64,000 bases of DNA from Variovorax sp. dw_308 (GTDB taxonomy: Bacteria; Pseudomonadota; Gammaproteobacteria; Burkholderiales; Burkholderiaceae_C). Both the position numbers and the translations under genes were made by a program. The notes beneath the pieces were generated by a model. That model ran no database searches. It saw only the letters and a program-made list of their open reading frames with translations, and had not been told where the DNA came from. Below, in pieces: positions 26,805 to 37,956 of the stretch. The DNA is taken from contig NZ_JAATOM010000010.1 in NCBI RefSeq assembly GCF_019207085.1, positions 62,001 to 126,000 of the forward strand. Reading direction: 5' to 3'. Position 1 is the first letter of the stretch. Each line of letters opens with the position of its first letter.

Positions 26805-27941
26805 ATGACGCCGTCGCTTGCCTGCTATGCCTGCGACCCCGCGCACTCGCGCGGCCGGCGCCATCCGGAACTGCCCGCGCCCACGCGCAACGCATTCCAG
26901 CGCGACCGCGACCGCATCGTCCATTCCACCGCCTTCCGGCGGCTGGTCTACAAGACGCAAGTATTCCTGAACCATGAAGGCGACCTGTTCCGCACGCGGC
27001 TCACGCATTCGCTGGAGGTCGCGCAGTTGGGGCGCTCCATTGCCCGTGCGCTGGGGCTCAATGAAGACCTGGTCGAGGCCATCGCGCTGGCGCATGACCT
27101 CGGCCACACGCCCTTCGGACATGCGGGGCAGGATGCGCTCGATGCCTGCATGGCGGACTACGGCGGCTTCGAGCACAACCTGCAAAGCCTGCGCGTGGTG
27201 GACGAACTCGAGCACCGCTATCCGCAGTACGACGGCATCAACCTGAGTTTCGAAACGCGCGAAGGCATCCTCAAGCACTGCTCGCGCGTGAATGCCGAGC
27301 GGCTCGAAAAGCAGGAGCCCGATGGCGTAGCGCGGCGATTCCTCGACCGCATCCAACCCTCGCTGGAAGCGCAGCTTTGCAACCTGGCCGACGAGATCGC
27401 CTACAACGCGCACGACATTGACGACGGCGTGCGCTCCGGGCTGATCCGCATCGAGGACCTCGCGGGAGTTGAATTGTTCGAGCGCCATCGGGCGCAGGCG
27501 CTCGCCGAGTATCCGGAGCTGCAAGGTCGCCGGGTGCTCTACGAGGCGATCCGGCGCATGCTGAGCGCGCAGGTCTACGACGTGATCGACACCACCCGGG
27601 CTGCCCTGGACGCCGCTGCGCCAGCGGACGCCCATGCAGCGCAACGCTGCGGGCCGCTGGTGCTGTTCGGCGATGCGATGCGCGCCGAATCCGCCGCGCT
27701 CAAGCGCTTTCTCCTGCACAACCTGTACCGCCATCGGCAGGTCATGCAGACGACCGAGCAGGCCAAGGACGTCGTGGCCGGGCTGTTTGCGGCCTACCTC
27801 GACAAGCCCGCGGAGATGCCCGATTCCTTTGCCGGCCGCACCGACAAGGAACGCGCCGTGGCCGACTACATCGCCGGCATGACCGATCGATTCGCGATGC
27901 GCGAACACGAGCGGCTGACGGGAAAGCGGTGGATCGCATGA
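26805..27941 (+). CDS. dgt: deoxyguanosinetriphosphate triphosphohydrolase-like protein
   Basis: A 378-residue HD-domain phosphohydrolase of the dGTPase family, removing triphosphate from dNTPs. Metal ligands are in RLTHSLEV (His68) and LAHDLGHTPFGH (His97, Asp98). A late Asp is in LADEIAYNAHDIDD. The length fits the short dGTPase-like class rather than E. coli Dgt. Its stop is part of an ATGA overlap that opens a 22-codon mini-cistron before the MFS gene. Confidence 0.9.
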   Translation: MTPSLACYACDPAHSRGRRHPELPAPTRNAFQRDRDRIVHSTAFRRLVYKTQVFLNHEGDLFRTRLTHSLEVAQLGRSIARALGLNEDLVEAIALAHDLGHTPFGHAGQDALDACMADYGGFEHNLQSLRVVDELEHRYPQYDGINLSFETREGILKHCSRVNAERLEKQEPDGVARRFLDRIQPSLEAQLCNLADEIAYNAHDIDDGVRSGLIRIEDLAGVELFERHRAQALAEYPELQGRRVLYEAIRRMLSAQVYDVIDTTRAALDAAAPADAHAAQRCGPLVLFGDAMRAESAALKRFLLHNLYRHRQVMQTTEQAKDVVAGLFAAYLDKPAEMPDSFAGRTDKERAVADYIAGMTDRFAMREHERLTGKRWIA

Positions 27942-28006
27942 GCGCAGCGCCGGGCCGCCCCAAGCAAGCTCGCGCCGCAGCGACAAGCGCGGGGGTCCTT
28001 CGATGA
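27938..28006 (+). CDS. mini-cistron (22 codons) linking dgt and the MFS gene
   Basis: Its ATG overlaps the dgt stop and its TGA overlaps the ATG of the MFS gene, each as ATGA. The peptide begins MSAAPGRPKQARAAAT. The DNA is clearly related to the 62-base tandem repeat between mlaF and mlaE (shared blocks ATGAGCGC, GGCCGCCC, GCTCGC and CCGCAGCG). GGGGG seven bases before the next ATG can act as its ribosome-binding site. Function is unknown; coupling is the simplest reading. Confidence 0.4.
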   Translation: MSAAPGRPKQARAAATSAGVLR

Positions 28007-29232
28007 CCGTCCGCGTGCCAATGGCCGCACTCGCCGTCGTGGCGGCCGGCGTGAGCGTGGCCTTGCATCTGGGCAAGCTGTCGCCGGCCATTCCTGCTCT
28101 CCAATCCACGCTCGGGTTGTCCCTGGTCGAGGCCGGCTTCATGCTCTCGCTGGTGCAACTGGCGAGCATGACGCTGGGCTTGGCGGTCGGCTTGGCCGCC
28201 GACGCGATCGGCTTGCGGCGCAGCATGCTGATCGGCCTGGTGATTGCGACCACGGCCAGCGTCCTGGGCGGTGTCGCGGGGCAGTTTGCATCCCCCTGGG
28301 TCGTGGCGTGGCTGCTCTTGCTGCGCGCCATCGAAGGCCTGGGATTCCTGCTCGTGGTAATGCCCGCGCCGGGGCTCATCCGCGCGATGACGCCGCCGGG
28401 CGCCGAGAAGGCCGCGCTGGGCATCTGGGGCGCCTACATGCCGTTGGGCGTGGCCCTGGCACTGCTCTGCGGCCCTGGCCTGATCGCGTGGGCGGGCTGG
28501 CCCGGATGGTGGTGGGTGCTGTCGCTGCTGTCCGGCGGCGCCGCCTTGTGGGTGGCCCGAGCGGTTCCCTCGGATGGCCCGCGCGTCAAGGGACCCGCCG
28601 CCGCGGACTGGCGCAGCCGCCTGAAGACGACGCTCGCCGCGCCGGGGCCATGGTTCGTGTCGCTGGCCTTTGCCGTCTACTCATCGCAATGGATGGCGGT
28701 GATCGGTTTCCTTCCCTCGATCTATGCGGAGGCCGGCGTGCGGTCGGGATGGAGCGCCGTGCTCACCGCGACCGCGGCGGCCATGAACATCGTGGGCAAC
28801 ATCGCCGGCGGGCGCGGGTTGCAGCGGGGCCTGGCGCCCGCGCAACTGTTGCGCATCGGCTATGGCGTCATGGCGCTCGGCAGCATCATGGCGTTCGCGC
28901 AGTGGGGGCAGGGCGCCCACGCGATGGGTTTGCCGCCGGCCTTGCGCTATGTGGCGGTGTGTGTGTTTTCGCTGTTTGGCGGCGCGGTGCCGGCCACGCT
29001 GTTCATGCTCGCCGTGCGCCTGGCGCCCGGGCCCGCCACCGTGTCGACGACCGTGGGCATGATGCAGCAGGCCTCGGCATTCGGGCAGTTCATCGCGCCG
29101 CCGCTGGTCGCATGGATCGCGCATCGCGTCGGTGGCTGGCAATGGACCTGGACGGTGACCGCGGCATGCTCGATGGCGGGCATCGTGCTGGCATCGCGCC
29201 TGCCCGGCATGGGGCGGCGCGCCACCGCGTGA
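28003..29232 (+). CDS. MFS transporter, CynX/NimT-like
   Basis: A 409-residue, 12-helix major facilitator permease. The loop between helices 2 and 3 carries a version of the MFS A motif (GLAADAIGLRRSM), and there is a central loop near residues 195-210 (basic, DWRSRLK). The overall style fits the cyanate/nitroimidazole-type exporters, but the substrate is not predictable. It is translationally linked to dgt through a mini-cistron. Confidence 0.8.
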   Translation: MTVRVPMAALAVVAAGVSVALHLGKLSPAIPALQSTLGLSLVEAGFMLSLVQLASMTLGLAVGLAADAIGLRRSMLIGLVIATTASVLGGVAGQFASPWVVAWLLLLRAIEGLGFLLVVMPAPGLIRAMTPPGAEKAALGIWGAYMPLGVALALLCGPGLIAWAGWPGWWWVLSLLSGGAALWVARAVPSDGPRVKGPAAADWRSRLKTTLAAPGPWFVSLAFAVYSSQWMAVIGFLPSIYAEAGVRSGWSAVLTATAAAMNIVGNIAGGRGLQRGLAPAQLLRIGYGVMALGSIMAFAQWGQGAHAMGLPPALRYVAVCVFSLFGGAVPATLFMLAVRLAPGPATVSTTVGMMQQASAFGQFIAPPLVAWIAHRVGGWQWTWTVTAACSMAGIVLASRLPGMGRRATA

Positions 29233-29252
29233 GTTGCAGGAAGGAAATCGCG

Positions 29253-29813
29253 ATGATCGATGAAGCACACGCCGTCGCCGATACCCGCCGCTGGCTCGAG
29301 CGGGCCGTGATCGGGCTTAATCTCTGTCCCTTTGCCAAGGCGGTGCACGTCAAGGCGCAGATCCATTGGGCGGTCTACCTGGCCGAAAGCGATGGCGGCC
29401 TGCTCGACGCGCTGCTGGCCGAGGCGGCGGCGCTGCTCGCACAGGATGCCGCGGTGCGCGACACTACGCTTTTGATCGCGCCCAACACCTTGCCTGACTT
29501 CCTCGACTTCAACGACTTCGGCGCGCGCGCCGAACGCCGGCTCGCGCGCGCCGGCTACGACGGCGTGCTGCAGCTCGCGACCTTCCATCCGCAGTTCCAG
29601 TTCGGCGGCACGGAGCCGGATGACATCGGCAACGCCACCAATCGCGCGCCCTATCCCGCCTTGCACCTGCTGCGAGAAGACAGCGTGAGCCGCGCGGTCG
29701 AGGCCTTCCCGGACGCGGAAGAGATCTTCGAGCGCAACATCGAGACGCTGGAAGTGCTTGGCGCCGAAGGCTGGGCCGCGCTCGATGTCGGATCCCGGGC
29801 GGCCACGCCATGA
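29253..29813 (+). CDS. DUF1415 family protein
   Basis: A 186-residue cytoplasmic protein of unknown function. Typical family blocks are TRRWLERAVIGLNLCPFAKAV near the N terminus, PNTLPDFLDFNDF in the middle and LATFHPQFQFGGTEPDDIGNATNRAPYP, followed by a helical C terminus. The start has AGGAAGG seven bases upstream. Its stop overlaps the methyltransferase ATG, so the two are co-expressed. Confidence 0.85.
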   Translation: MIDEAHAVADTRRWLERAVIGLNLCPFAKAVHVKAQIHWAVYLAESDGGLLDALLAEAAALLAQDAAVRDTTLLIAPNTLPDFLDFNDFGARAERRLARAGYDGVLQLATFHPQFQFGGTEPDDIGNATNRAPYPALHLLREDSVSRAVEAFPDAEEIFERNIETLEVLGAEGWAALDVGSRAATP

Positions 29814-30709
29814 AAGCAAGCGCGAAAGCCCTCAAGGCCGAGGCCGAACTGGCCGACGCCGTGCGTCCGGGCCAGTCGACCGAGCTGCTGAAGGAACTGC
29901 ACATCCTCACGCGCGAGGGCCGCCTGAACCAGGACTCGCGCCGCAAGCTGAAGCAGGTCTATCACCTGTTCCAGTTCATCGAGAAGCTGCTGCGCGAATT
30001 GCCGGGCGAGGGCGCGAGTGCGACGCTGGCCGACCACGGCGCCGGCAAGTCGTACCTGGGCTTCATCATCTACGACCTGTTCTTCAAGGCGCTCGGTGGC
30101 GGGCACGTCTACGGCATCGAGACACGCGGCGAGCTGGTCGCCAAATCGAAGGCCCTGGCGAGCCAGCTCGGCTTCGACCGCATGTCGTTCCTGAACCTGA
30201 GCGTGGCCGAGTCGGCGCATTCGGCGGTACTGCCCGCGCAGATCGATGTGGTCACCGCGCTGCATGCCTGCGACACGGCTACCGATGACGCGATCGCCTT
30301 CGGCTTGGCCAAGAACGCGCGCTACATGGTGCTCGTGCCCTGCTGCCAGGCCGAATTGGCGGCCTGCCTGCGCGAGACCAAGGCGCTGGCCCTTTCGCGC
30401 ACGCCGCTCGCCGAGCTGTGGCGGCATCCGCTGCACACGCGCGAGATCGGCAGCCAACTCACCAACGTGTTGCGCTGCCTGCTGCTGGAGGCGCACGGCT
30501 ATCAGGTCACGGTGACCGAACTGGTCGGTTGGGAGCACAGCATGAAGAACGAACTGATCATCGCGCGGCGAACCGGCCATCGGAAGGCCGGCGCGGCGCA
30601 GCGCCTGCGCGAACTGCTGGCGCAGTTCGGGCTCGATGCGCTGCAGCCGACGCGTTTTCCGCTGCCCGAAGTCCCGCGTTCGCCAGAACCTGTCGCGTCG
30701 CCAGCCTGA
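29810..30709 (+). CDS. class I SAM-dependent methyltransferase (Methyltransf_32 type)
   Basis: A 299-residue protein. An N-terminal helical part (1-65) precedes the Rossmann methyltransferase core: the SAM site ADHGAGKSYLGFIIYD (about 74-89), GIETRGELVAKSK, and the ALHACDTATDDAIAFGL and LVPCCQAEL motifs that characterise the Methyltransf_32/METTL25-like group. The acceptor (RNA or protein) is unknown. It overlaps the DUF1415 gene by four bases. Confidence 0.82.
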   Translation: MKASAKALKAEAELADAVRPGQSTELLKELHILTREGRLNQDSRRKLKQVYHLFQFIEKLLRELPGEGASATLADHGAGKSYLGFIIYDLFFKALGGGHVYGIETRGELVAKSKALASQLGFDRMSFLNLSVAESAHSAVLPAQIDVVTALHACDTATDDAIAFGLAKNARYMVLVPCCQAELAACLRETKALALSRTPLAELWRHPLHTREIGSQLTNVLRCLLLEAHGYQVTVTELVGWEHSMKNELIIARRTGHRKAGAAQRLRELLAQFGLDALQPTRFPLPEVPRSPEPVASPA

Positions 30710-30729
30710 GCCGGCCCGGCCTATACGCC

Positions 30730-31431
30730 ATGGCCCGCCTGCCCCGCCTCACGCTCGCGGACCAGCCGCACCACGTGATCCAGCGTGGCAACAACCGGCA
30801 GGCGATCTTCATTGACGCAGAAGACCATCAGCGCATGCTCGCGCTGCTTGGCGAGAACGCGCCGCGCTTCGGCGTGGCGCTGCATGCCTATGTGCTGATG
30901 GGCAATCACTTCCACCTGCTGGCCACGCCCGCGACGGTCGAGGGGCTGCCCAAGCTCATGCAGGCCGTCGGCCGCAGCTACGTGCGCTGGTTCAACGACC
31001 GCCATCACCGCAGCGGAACGCTCTGGGAAGGGCGCTACCGCTCCACCTTGATCCAGGCCGACAGGTACCTGCTGGCCTGCATGGCCTACATCGACCTCAA
31101 TCCCGTGCGCGCGGGCATGGTCCGCGAGGCGCGCGACTACCCGTGGTCGAGCCACAACCACTATGCGGGGCTGCGCACGGATCGCCTGTTGACGCCCCAT
31201 CCGCTGTACTGGACGCTTGGAAACACTCCGTTCGCGCGAGAGGCGGCTTATGCTGAATTGGTGCGTGCAGGCGTGTCGGCGCGGGACCAGAGCTTGCTTA
31301 CCGAATCGGCGTTGCAGGGGTGGGCCGCGGGAGACGCAGACTTTGTCGAAAAACTGCAGTCAGCGACGCCACGGCGCGTTGCCAAGGTGCGAGCTGGACG
31401 TCGGCCGCAATCGCTGAAATCTACCGGTTGA
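30730..31431 (+). CDS. REP-associated (IS200-like) Y1 transposase
   Basis: A 233-residue single-strand transposase of the HUH/Y1 family. The metal-binding HxH motif is in MGNHFHLL (His60, His62), the likely nucleophile Tyr84 is in GRSYVRWFN, and the conserved LWEGRYRS and ACMAYIDLNPVRAG blocks follow. The catalytic domain is complete. A C-terminal helical tail of about 65 residues ends KSTG. It is not flanked by IS ends of its own type, which fits domesticated RAYTs that act on small palindromic repeats. AT-rich sequence with two TCTGA...CCCCAATTAA motifs follows. Confidence 0.85.
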   Translation: MARLPRLTLADQPHHVIQRGNNRQAIFIDAEDHQRMLALLGENAPRFGVALHAYVLMGNHFHLLATPATVEGLPKLMQAVGRSYVRWFNDRHHRSGTLWEGRYRSTLIQADRYLLACMAYIDLNPVRAGMVREARDYPWSSHNHYAGLRTDRLLTPHPLYWTLGNTPFAREAAYAELVRAGVSARDQSLLTESALQGWAAGDADFVEKLQSATPRRVAKVRAGRRPQSLKSTG

Positions 31432-31475
31432 AAAGTGACTCGAAGGCTTGTTTTTCGGGCCCTCATTGCTATCAA

Positions 31476-31544
31476 GTCTGATGTGTCCCCAATTAATACT
31501 TGATTGATTGATTCGGAAATTATTTGGAATCTGACCCCAATTAA
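31476..31544. repeat. paired TCTGA/CCCCAATTAA motifs beside the Y1 transposase
   Basis: TCTGA-TGTGT-CCCCAATTAA (31477-31496) and TCTGA-CCCCAATTAA (31530-31544) lie 48 bases apart in a markedly AT-rich stretch. They may be recognition or end sequences of the transposase just upstream. Confidence 0.45.
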
Positions 31545-31549
31545 AGTTC

Positions 31550-31578
31550 TTGGCACTGTTTGTGCAATGCAATATTCT
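31550..31578 (+). promoter_or_regulatory. gltB promoter, sigma-70 and possible sigma-54 elements
   Basis: TTGGCA (31550-31555) and TATTCT (31573-31578) are 17 bases apart. The same place holds TGGCAC-N5-GTGC (31551-31565), close to the sigma-54 consensus TGGCAC-N5-TTGC with the GG and GC doublets at the right distance. Confidence 0.45.
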
Positions 31579-31617
31579 CCGTTTCCCCCGCGAAAAAATT
31601 GAAGAAGGAGTACGCCC

Positions 31618-34600
31618 ATGACCACGGACGCAGAGATCCAACACCTGGAAAAACACGGGCTGTATTCGTCCGCCAACGAGCATGACGCCTGTGGCCTCGG
31701 CTTCGTTGCCCACATCAAGGGCGAGAAGCGCCACGACATCGTCACCCAGGCGCTCAAGATCCTCGAGAACATCGACCATCGCGGCGCCGTGGGCGCTGAC
31801 AAGCTGATGGGCGACGGCGCCGGCATCCTGATCCAGATTCCGGACGCCTTGTACCGCGAGGAAATGGCCAACCAGGGCGTGGCCTTGCCGCCGTATGGCG
31901 AATACGGCGTCGGCATGATCTTCCTGCCCAAGGAGCATGCCTCGCGCATGGCCTGCGAGCAGGAGATGGAGCGCGCCATCAAGGCCGAAGGCCAGGTGCT
32001 GCTCGGATGGCGCGACGTGCCGGTCAACGCCGAGATGCCGATGTCGCCCGCGGTCAAGAAGACCGAGCCGATCCTGCGCCAGGTCTTCATCGGCCGCGGC
32101 AACGACGTCATCGTGCAGGACGCGCTGGAGCGCAAGCTGTACGTGATCCGCAAGACCGCCAGCGCAAACATCCAGAACCTCGCGCTCAAGCACAGCAAGG
32201 AATACTACGTTCCGAGCATGTCCAGCCGCACGGTGGTCTACAAGGGCCTGCTGCTGGCCGACCAGGTCGGCGTCTACTACAAGGACCTGTCGGACGAGCG
32301 TTGCGTCTCCGCGCTGGGCCTGGTGCACCAGCGCTTCTCGACCAACACCTTCCCCAAGTGGCCGCTGGCCCACCCGTACCGCTACGTCGCCCACAACGGC
32401 GAAATCAACACGGTGCGCGGCAACTACAACTGGATGCTGGCGCGCGAAGGCGTCATGTCCTCGCCCGTGCTCGCGGCCGACCTGAAGAAGCTGTATCCGA
32501 TCAGCTTCGCCGGCCAGTCCGACACGGCGACCTTCGACAATTGCCTCGAACTCATGACCATGGCCGGCTACCCGATCAGCCAGGCTGTGATGATGATGAT
32601 CCCCGAGCCGTGGGAGCAGCACGGCAACATGGACGAGCGCCGCCGCGCCTTCTATGAGTACCACGCCGCGATGATGGAGCCGTGGGACGGCCCGGCCTCG
32701 ATCGTCTTCACCGACGGCCGCCAGATCGGCGCCACGCTGGACCGCAACGGCCTGCGCCCCTCGCGCTACTGCGTCACCGACGACGACCTGGTCATCATGG
32801 CTTCGGAGTCCGGCGTGCTGCCGGTGCCGGAGCACAAGATCCTCCGCAAGTGGCGCCTGCAGCCGGGCAAGATGTTCCTGATCGACCTGGAACAGGGCCG
32901 CATGATCGACGATGACGAGCTCAAGGCACAGATCGTCAATACCAAGCCCTACAAGCAGTGGATCGAGAACCTGCGCATCAAGCTCGACAACGTGCAAACG
33001 CCGACGGCGGAAGTGCCGACCAGCGAGGTCTCGCTGCTCGACCGCCAGCAGGCCTTCGGCTACACGCAGGAAGACATCAAGTTCCTGATGAGCCCGATGG
33101 CGCAGGCCGGCGAGGAGGGCATCGGCTCGATGGGCAACGACAGCCCGCTGGCCGTGCTGTCGAGCAAGAACAAGACGCTCTACAACTACTTCCGCCAGAT
33201 GTTCGCGCAGGTGACGAACCCGCCGATCGACCCGATCCGCGAGGCGATCGTGATGTCGCTCAACAGCTTCATCGGCCCCAAGCCGAACCTGCTGGACATC
33301 AACCAGGTCAACCCGCCGATGCGGCTGGAAGTGACGCAGCCGATCCTCGACTTCACCGACATGGCGAAGCTGCGCGACATCGAGAAGCACACGCAGGGCA
33401 AGTTCAAGAGCTCCACGCTGGACATCTGCTACCCGGCCGACTGGGGCCGCGAGGGCATCGAAGCCAAGCTGGCCTCGCTGTGCGCCGAAGCCGTGGATGC
33501 GATCAAGGGCGGCAGCAACATCCTGATCGTCAGCGACCGCGGCATGACCGCGACGCGCGTGGCGATCCCGGCGTTGCTCGCATCGAGCGCCATTCACCAG
33601 CACCTGGTGCGTGAGGGCCTGCGCACGACGGCCGGCCTGGTCGTGGATACCGGCAGCGCCCGCGAAGTGCATCACTTCGGCGTGCTCGCCGGCTACGGCG
33701 CGGAAGCCGTGCACCCGTACCTCGCGATGGAAACGCTGGCCTCGATGCACGCCGACCTGCCCGGCGACCTCTCGGCCGAGAAGGCGATCTACAACTACGT
33801 GAAGGCGATCGGCAAGGGCCTGTCGAAGATCATGTCCAAGATGGGCGTGAGCACCTACATGAGCTACTGCGGCGCCCAGTTGTTCGAAGCCATCGGCCTG
33901 AACAGCGACACCGTCGGCAAGTACTTCACTGGCACGGCCAGCCGCGTCGAAGGCATCGGCGTGTTCGAGATCGCCGAGGAAACGCTGCGTACCCACGCGG
34001 CCGCCTTCAGCGACGACCCGGTCCTGGCAAACATGCTCGACGCCGGCGGCGAATACGCCTGGCGCACGCGCGGCGAAGACCACATGTGGACGCCCGACGC
34101 GATCGCCAAGCTGCAGCACAGCACGCGCGCCAACAACTGGAGCACCTACAAGGAATACGCGCAGATCATCAACGACCAGAGCCGCCGCCACATGACGCTG
34201 CGCGGTCTGTTCGAGTTCAAGATCGATCCTGCGAAGGCGATTCCGGTGGAGGAAGTCGAGTCGGCGGCAGATATCGTCAAGCGCTTCGCCACGGGTGCGA
34301 TGTCGCTCGGTTCGATCTCGACCGAAGCGCATGCCACGCTCGCCGTGGCCATGAACCGCATCGGCGGCAAGAGCAACACCGGCGAGGGCGGCGAAGACCC
34401 TTCGCGCTACCGCAACGAACTCAAGGGCATCCCGGTGAAGGTCGGCGACACGCTCAAGAGCGTCGTGGGCGAGGCCAACGTCGAAGTCGATTTGCCGTTG
34501 AAGGCCGGCGACTCGCTGCGCTCGAAGATCAAGCAGGTCGCGTCGGGCCGCTTCGGCGTCACCGCCGAGTACCTGACCTCGGCCGACCAGATCCAGATCA

Positions 34601-36357
34601 AGATGGCGCAGGGCGCGAAGCCCGGCGAAGGCGGGCAATTGCCGGGCGGCAAGGTGTCGAACTACATCGGCGCGCTGCGCTACTCGGTGCCGGGCGTGGG
34701 CCTCATCAGCCCGCCGCCGCACCATGACATCTATTCGATCGAGGATCTGGCGCAGCTTATCCACGACCTGAAGAACGTCGCGCCACATGCCAGCATCAGC
34801 ACCAAGCTGGTCAGCGAAGTGGGCGTGGGCACGGTGGCCGCGGGCGTGACCAAGTGCAAGAGCGACCACATCGTGATCGCGGGCCATGACGGCGGCACGG
34901 GCGCATCGCCCTGGTCGTCCATCAAGCACGCGGGCGGTCCGTGGGAAATCGGCCTGGCCGAGACGCAACAGACGCTGGTGCTGAACCGCCTGCGCGGCCG
35001 TGTGCGCGTGCAGGCCGATGGCCAGATGAAGACCGGCCGCGACGTCGCCATCGGCGCGCTGTTGGGTGCGGACGAGTTCGGCTTCGCCACCGCGCCGCTG
35101 ATCGTCGAAGGCTGCATCATGATGCGCAAATGCCACCTGAACACCTGCCCGGTGGGCGTGGCTACGCAAGATCCGATCCTGCGCAAGAAGTTCTCCGGCA
35201 AGCCCGAGCACGTCGTCAACTATTTCTTCTTCATCGCGGAAGAAGTGCGCCAGATCATGGCGCAGCTGGGCATCCGCACCTTCAACGAGATGATCGGCCG
35301 CGCCGACCTGCTCGACATGAAGAAGGGCATCCAGCACTGGAAGGCCAGTGGCCTGGACTTCAGCCGCCTGTTCGCGCTGCCCGAGGTGCCGGCCGACGTG
35401 CCGCGCTTCCATGTCCAGAACCAGGACCACGGCCTGGAGCACAACCTCGACACCAAGCTCATCGAGAAGTCGCGCGCGGCCATCGACAAGGGCGAGAAGG
35501 TGCAGTTCATCGAGGTGGCGCGCAACGTCAACCGCACCGTCGGCGCCAAGCTGTCGGGCGCTCTGACCCGCGTGCATCCGGAAGGCCTGCCGGACGATTC
35601 GATCCGCATCCAGCTCGAAGGCACGGGCGGCCAGTCCTTCGGCGCGTTCCTGGCACGCGGCATCACGCTGTACCTGATCGGCGATGCCAACGACTACACG
35701 GGCAAGGGCCTGTCGGGCGGGCGCATCGTCGTGCGGCCCAGCCTCGACTTCCGCGGCGAAGCGGTGCGCAACACCATCGTGGGCAACACCGTGATGTATG
35801 GCGCCACGACCGGCGAAGCGTACTTCTGCGGCGTGGCGGGCGAGCGTTTCGCCGTGCGGCTGTCGGGTGCCACGGCAGTCGTCGAAGGCACGGGCGACCA
35901 CGGCTGCGAATACATGACCGGCGGCACGGTCGCGGTGCTGGGCAAGACCGGTCGCAATTTCGCGGCCGGCATGAGCGGCGGCGTGGCCTTCGTCTACGAC
36001 GAGGATGGGCAGTTCGCATCGCGCTGCAACCTGTCGATGGTCTCGCTTGACAAGGTGCTCACCAGCGCCGAGCAGACCGCGAGCATGCACAAAAAGATCT
36101 GGCACACCGGCCAGACCGACGAGGTGCAGCTCAGGAAGCTGCTCGAAGACCACCACCGCTGGACCGGCAGCAAGCGCGCACGTGAGTTGCTCGACGACTG
36201 GCCGACGGCCCGCACGAAGTTCGTGAAGGTGTTCCCGAACGAATACAAGCGCGCCCTCGCCGAGATCCACGACCGGCAGGTCGAGCTCGCCAGCAGCGGC
36301 AACGATGCGCATGCCGGCCTGGAGCCGCACGCGATGCGCAAGCCGGCCAAGGTCTGA
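31618..36357 (+). CDS. gltB: glutamate synthase (NADPH) large subunit
   Basis: A 1579-residue enzyme making glutamate from glutamine and 2-oxoglutarate. After a 24-residue propeptide the N-terminal nucleophile Cys25 (EHDACGLGF) starts the glutaminase domain. The central and FMN-binding synthase domains follow, with GGKSNTGEGGEDPSR, AQGAKPGEGGQLPGGKV and HDGGTGASPW. The 3Fe-4S cysteines are in CHLNTCPVGVATQDP. The C terminus is the glycine-rich GXXGXXXG beta-helix. AAGGAG eight bases before ATG supports the start. gltD follows after 33 bases. Confidence 0.97.
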   Translation: MTTDAEIQHLEKHGLYSSANEHDACGLGFVAHIKGEKRHDIVTQALKILENIDHRGAVGADKLMGDGAGILIQIPDALYREEMANQGVALPPYGEYGVGMIFLPKEHASRMACEQEMERAIKAEGQVLLGWRDVPVNAEMPMSPAVKKTEPILRQVFIGRGNDVIVQDALERKLYVIRKTASANIQNLALKHSKEYYVPSMSSRTVVYKGLLLADQVGVYYKDLSDERCVSALGLVHQRFSTNTFPKWPLAHPYRYVAHNGEINTVRGNYNWMLAREGVMSSPVLAADLKKLYPISFAGQSDTATFDNCLELMTMAGYPISQAVMMMIPEPWEQHGNMDERRRAFYEYHAAMMEPWDGPASIVFTDGRQIGATLDRNGLRPSRYCVTDDDLVIMASESGVLPVPEHKILRKWRLQPGKMFLIDLEQGRMIDDDELKAQIVNTKPYKQWIENLRIKLDNVQTPTAEVPTSEVSLLDRQQAFGYTQEDIKFLMSPMAQAGEEGIGSMGNDSPLAVLSSKNKTLYNYFRQMFAQVTNPPIDPIREAIVMSLNSFIGPKPNLLDINQVNPPMRLEVTQPILDFTDMAKLRDIEKHTQGKFKSSTLDICYPADWGREGIEAKLASLCAEAVDAIKGGSNILIVSDRGMTATRVAIPALLASSAIHQHLVREGLRTTAGLVVDTGSAREVHHFGVLAGYGAEAVHPYLAMETLASMHADLPGDLSAEKAIYNYVKAIGKGLSKIMSKMGVSTYMSYCGAQLFEAIGLNSDTVGKYFTGTASRVEGIGVFEIAEETLRTHAAAFSDDPVLANMLDAGGEYAWRTRGEDHMWTPDAIAKLQHSTRANNWSTYKEYAQIINDQSRRHMTLRGLFEFKIDPAKAIPVEEVESAADIVKRFATGAMSLGSISTEAHATLAVAMNRIGGKSNTGEGGEDPSRYRNELKGIPVKVGDTLKSVVGEANVEVDLPLKAGDSLRSKIKQVASGRFGVTAEYLTSADQIQIKMAQGAKPGEGGQLPGGKVSNYIGALRYSVPGVGLISPPPHHDIYSIEDLAQLIHDLKNVAPHASISTKLVSEVGVGTVAAGVTKCKSDHIVIAGHDGGTGASPWSSIKHAGGPWEIGLAETQQTLVLNRLRGRVRVQADGQMKTGRDVAIGALLGADEFGFATAPLIVEGCIMMRKCHLNTCPVGVATQDPILRKKFSGKPEHVVNYFFFIAEEVRQIMAQLGIRTFNEMIGRADLLDMKKGIQHWKASGLDFSRLFALPEVPADVPRFHVQNQDHGLEHNLDTKLIEKSRAAIDKGEKVQFIEVARNVNRTVGAKLSGALTRVHPEGLPDDSIRIQLEGTGGQSFGAFLARGITLYLIGDANDYTGKGLSGGRIVVRPSLDFRGEAVRNTIVGNTVMYGATTGEAYFCGVAGERFAVRLSGATAVVEGTGDHGCEYMTGGTVAVLGKTGRNFAAGMSGGVAFVYDEDGQFASRCNLSMVSLDKVLTSAEQTASMHKKIWHTGQTDEVQLRKLLEDHHRWTGSKRARELLDDWPTARTKFVKVFPNEYKRALAEIHDRQVELASSGNDAHAGLEPHAMRKPAKV

Positions 36358-36390
36358 CGCGAAGCACAAGAAAGAACAGAGGACATCACG

Positions 36391-37869
<1,479 letters not shown>

Positions 37870-37917
37870 CCGCTGCAGGAGGGCACCCCATGGTTCATTT
37901 ATCATAGGGGACCGCTG

Positions 37918-37953
37918 AGCCGGGACGCCTGAAGAGGTTCCCGGCTTTTCTGT
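37918..37953 (+). terminator. intrinsic terminator between gltD and mlaF
   Basis: AGCCGGGA (37918-37925) pairs with TCCCGGCT (37939-37946), followed by TTTCTGTTT. It ends only three bases before the mlaF ATG. Confidence 0.75.
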
Positions 37954-37956
37954 TTC

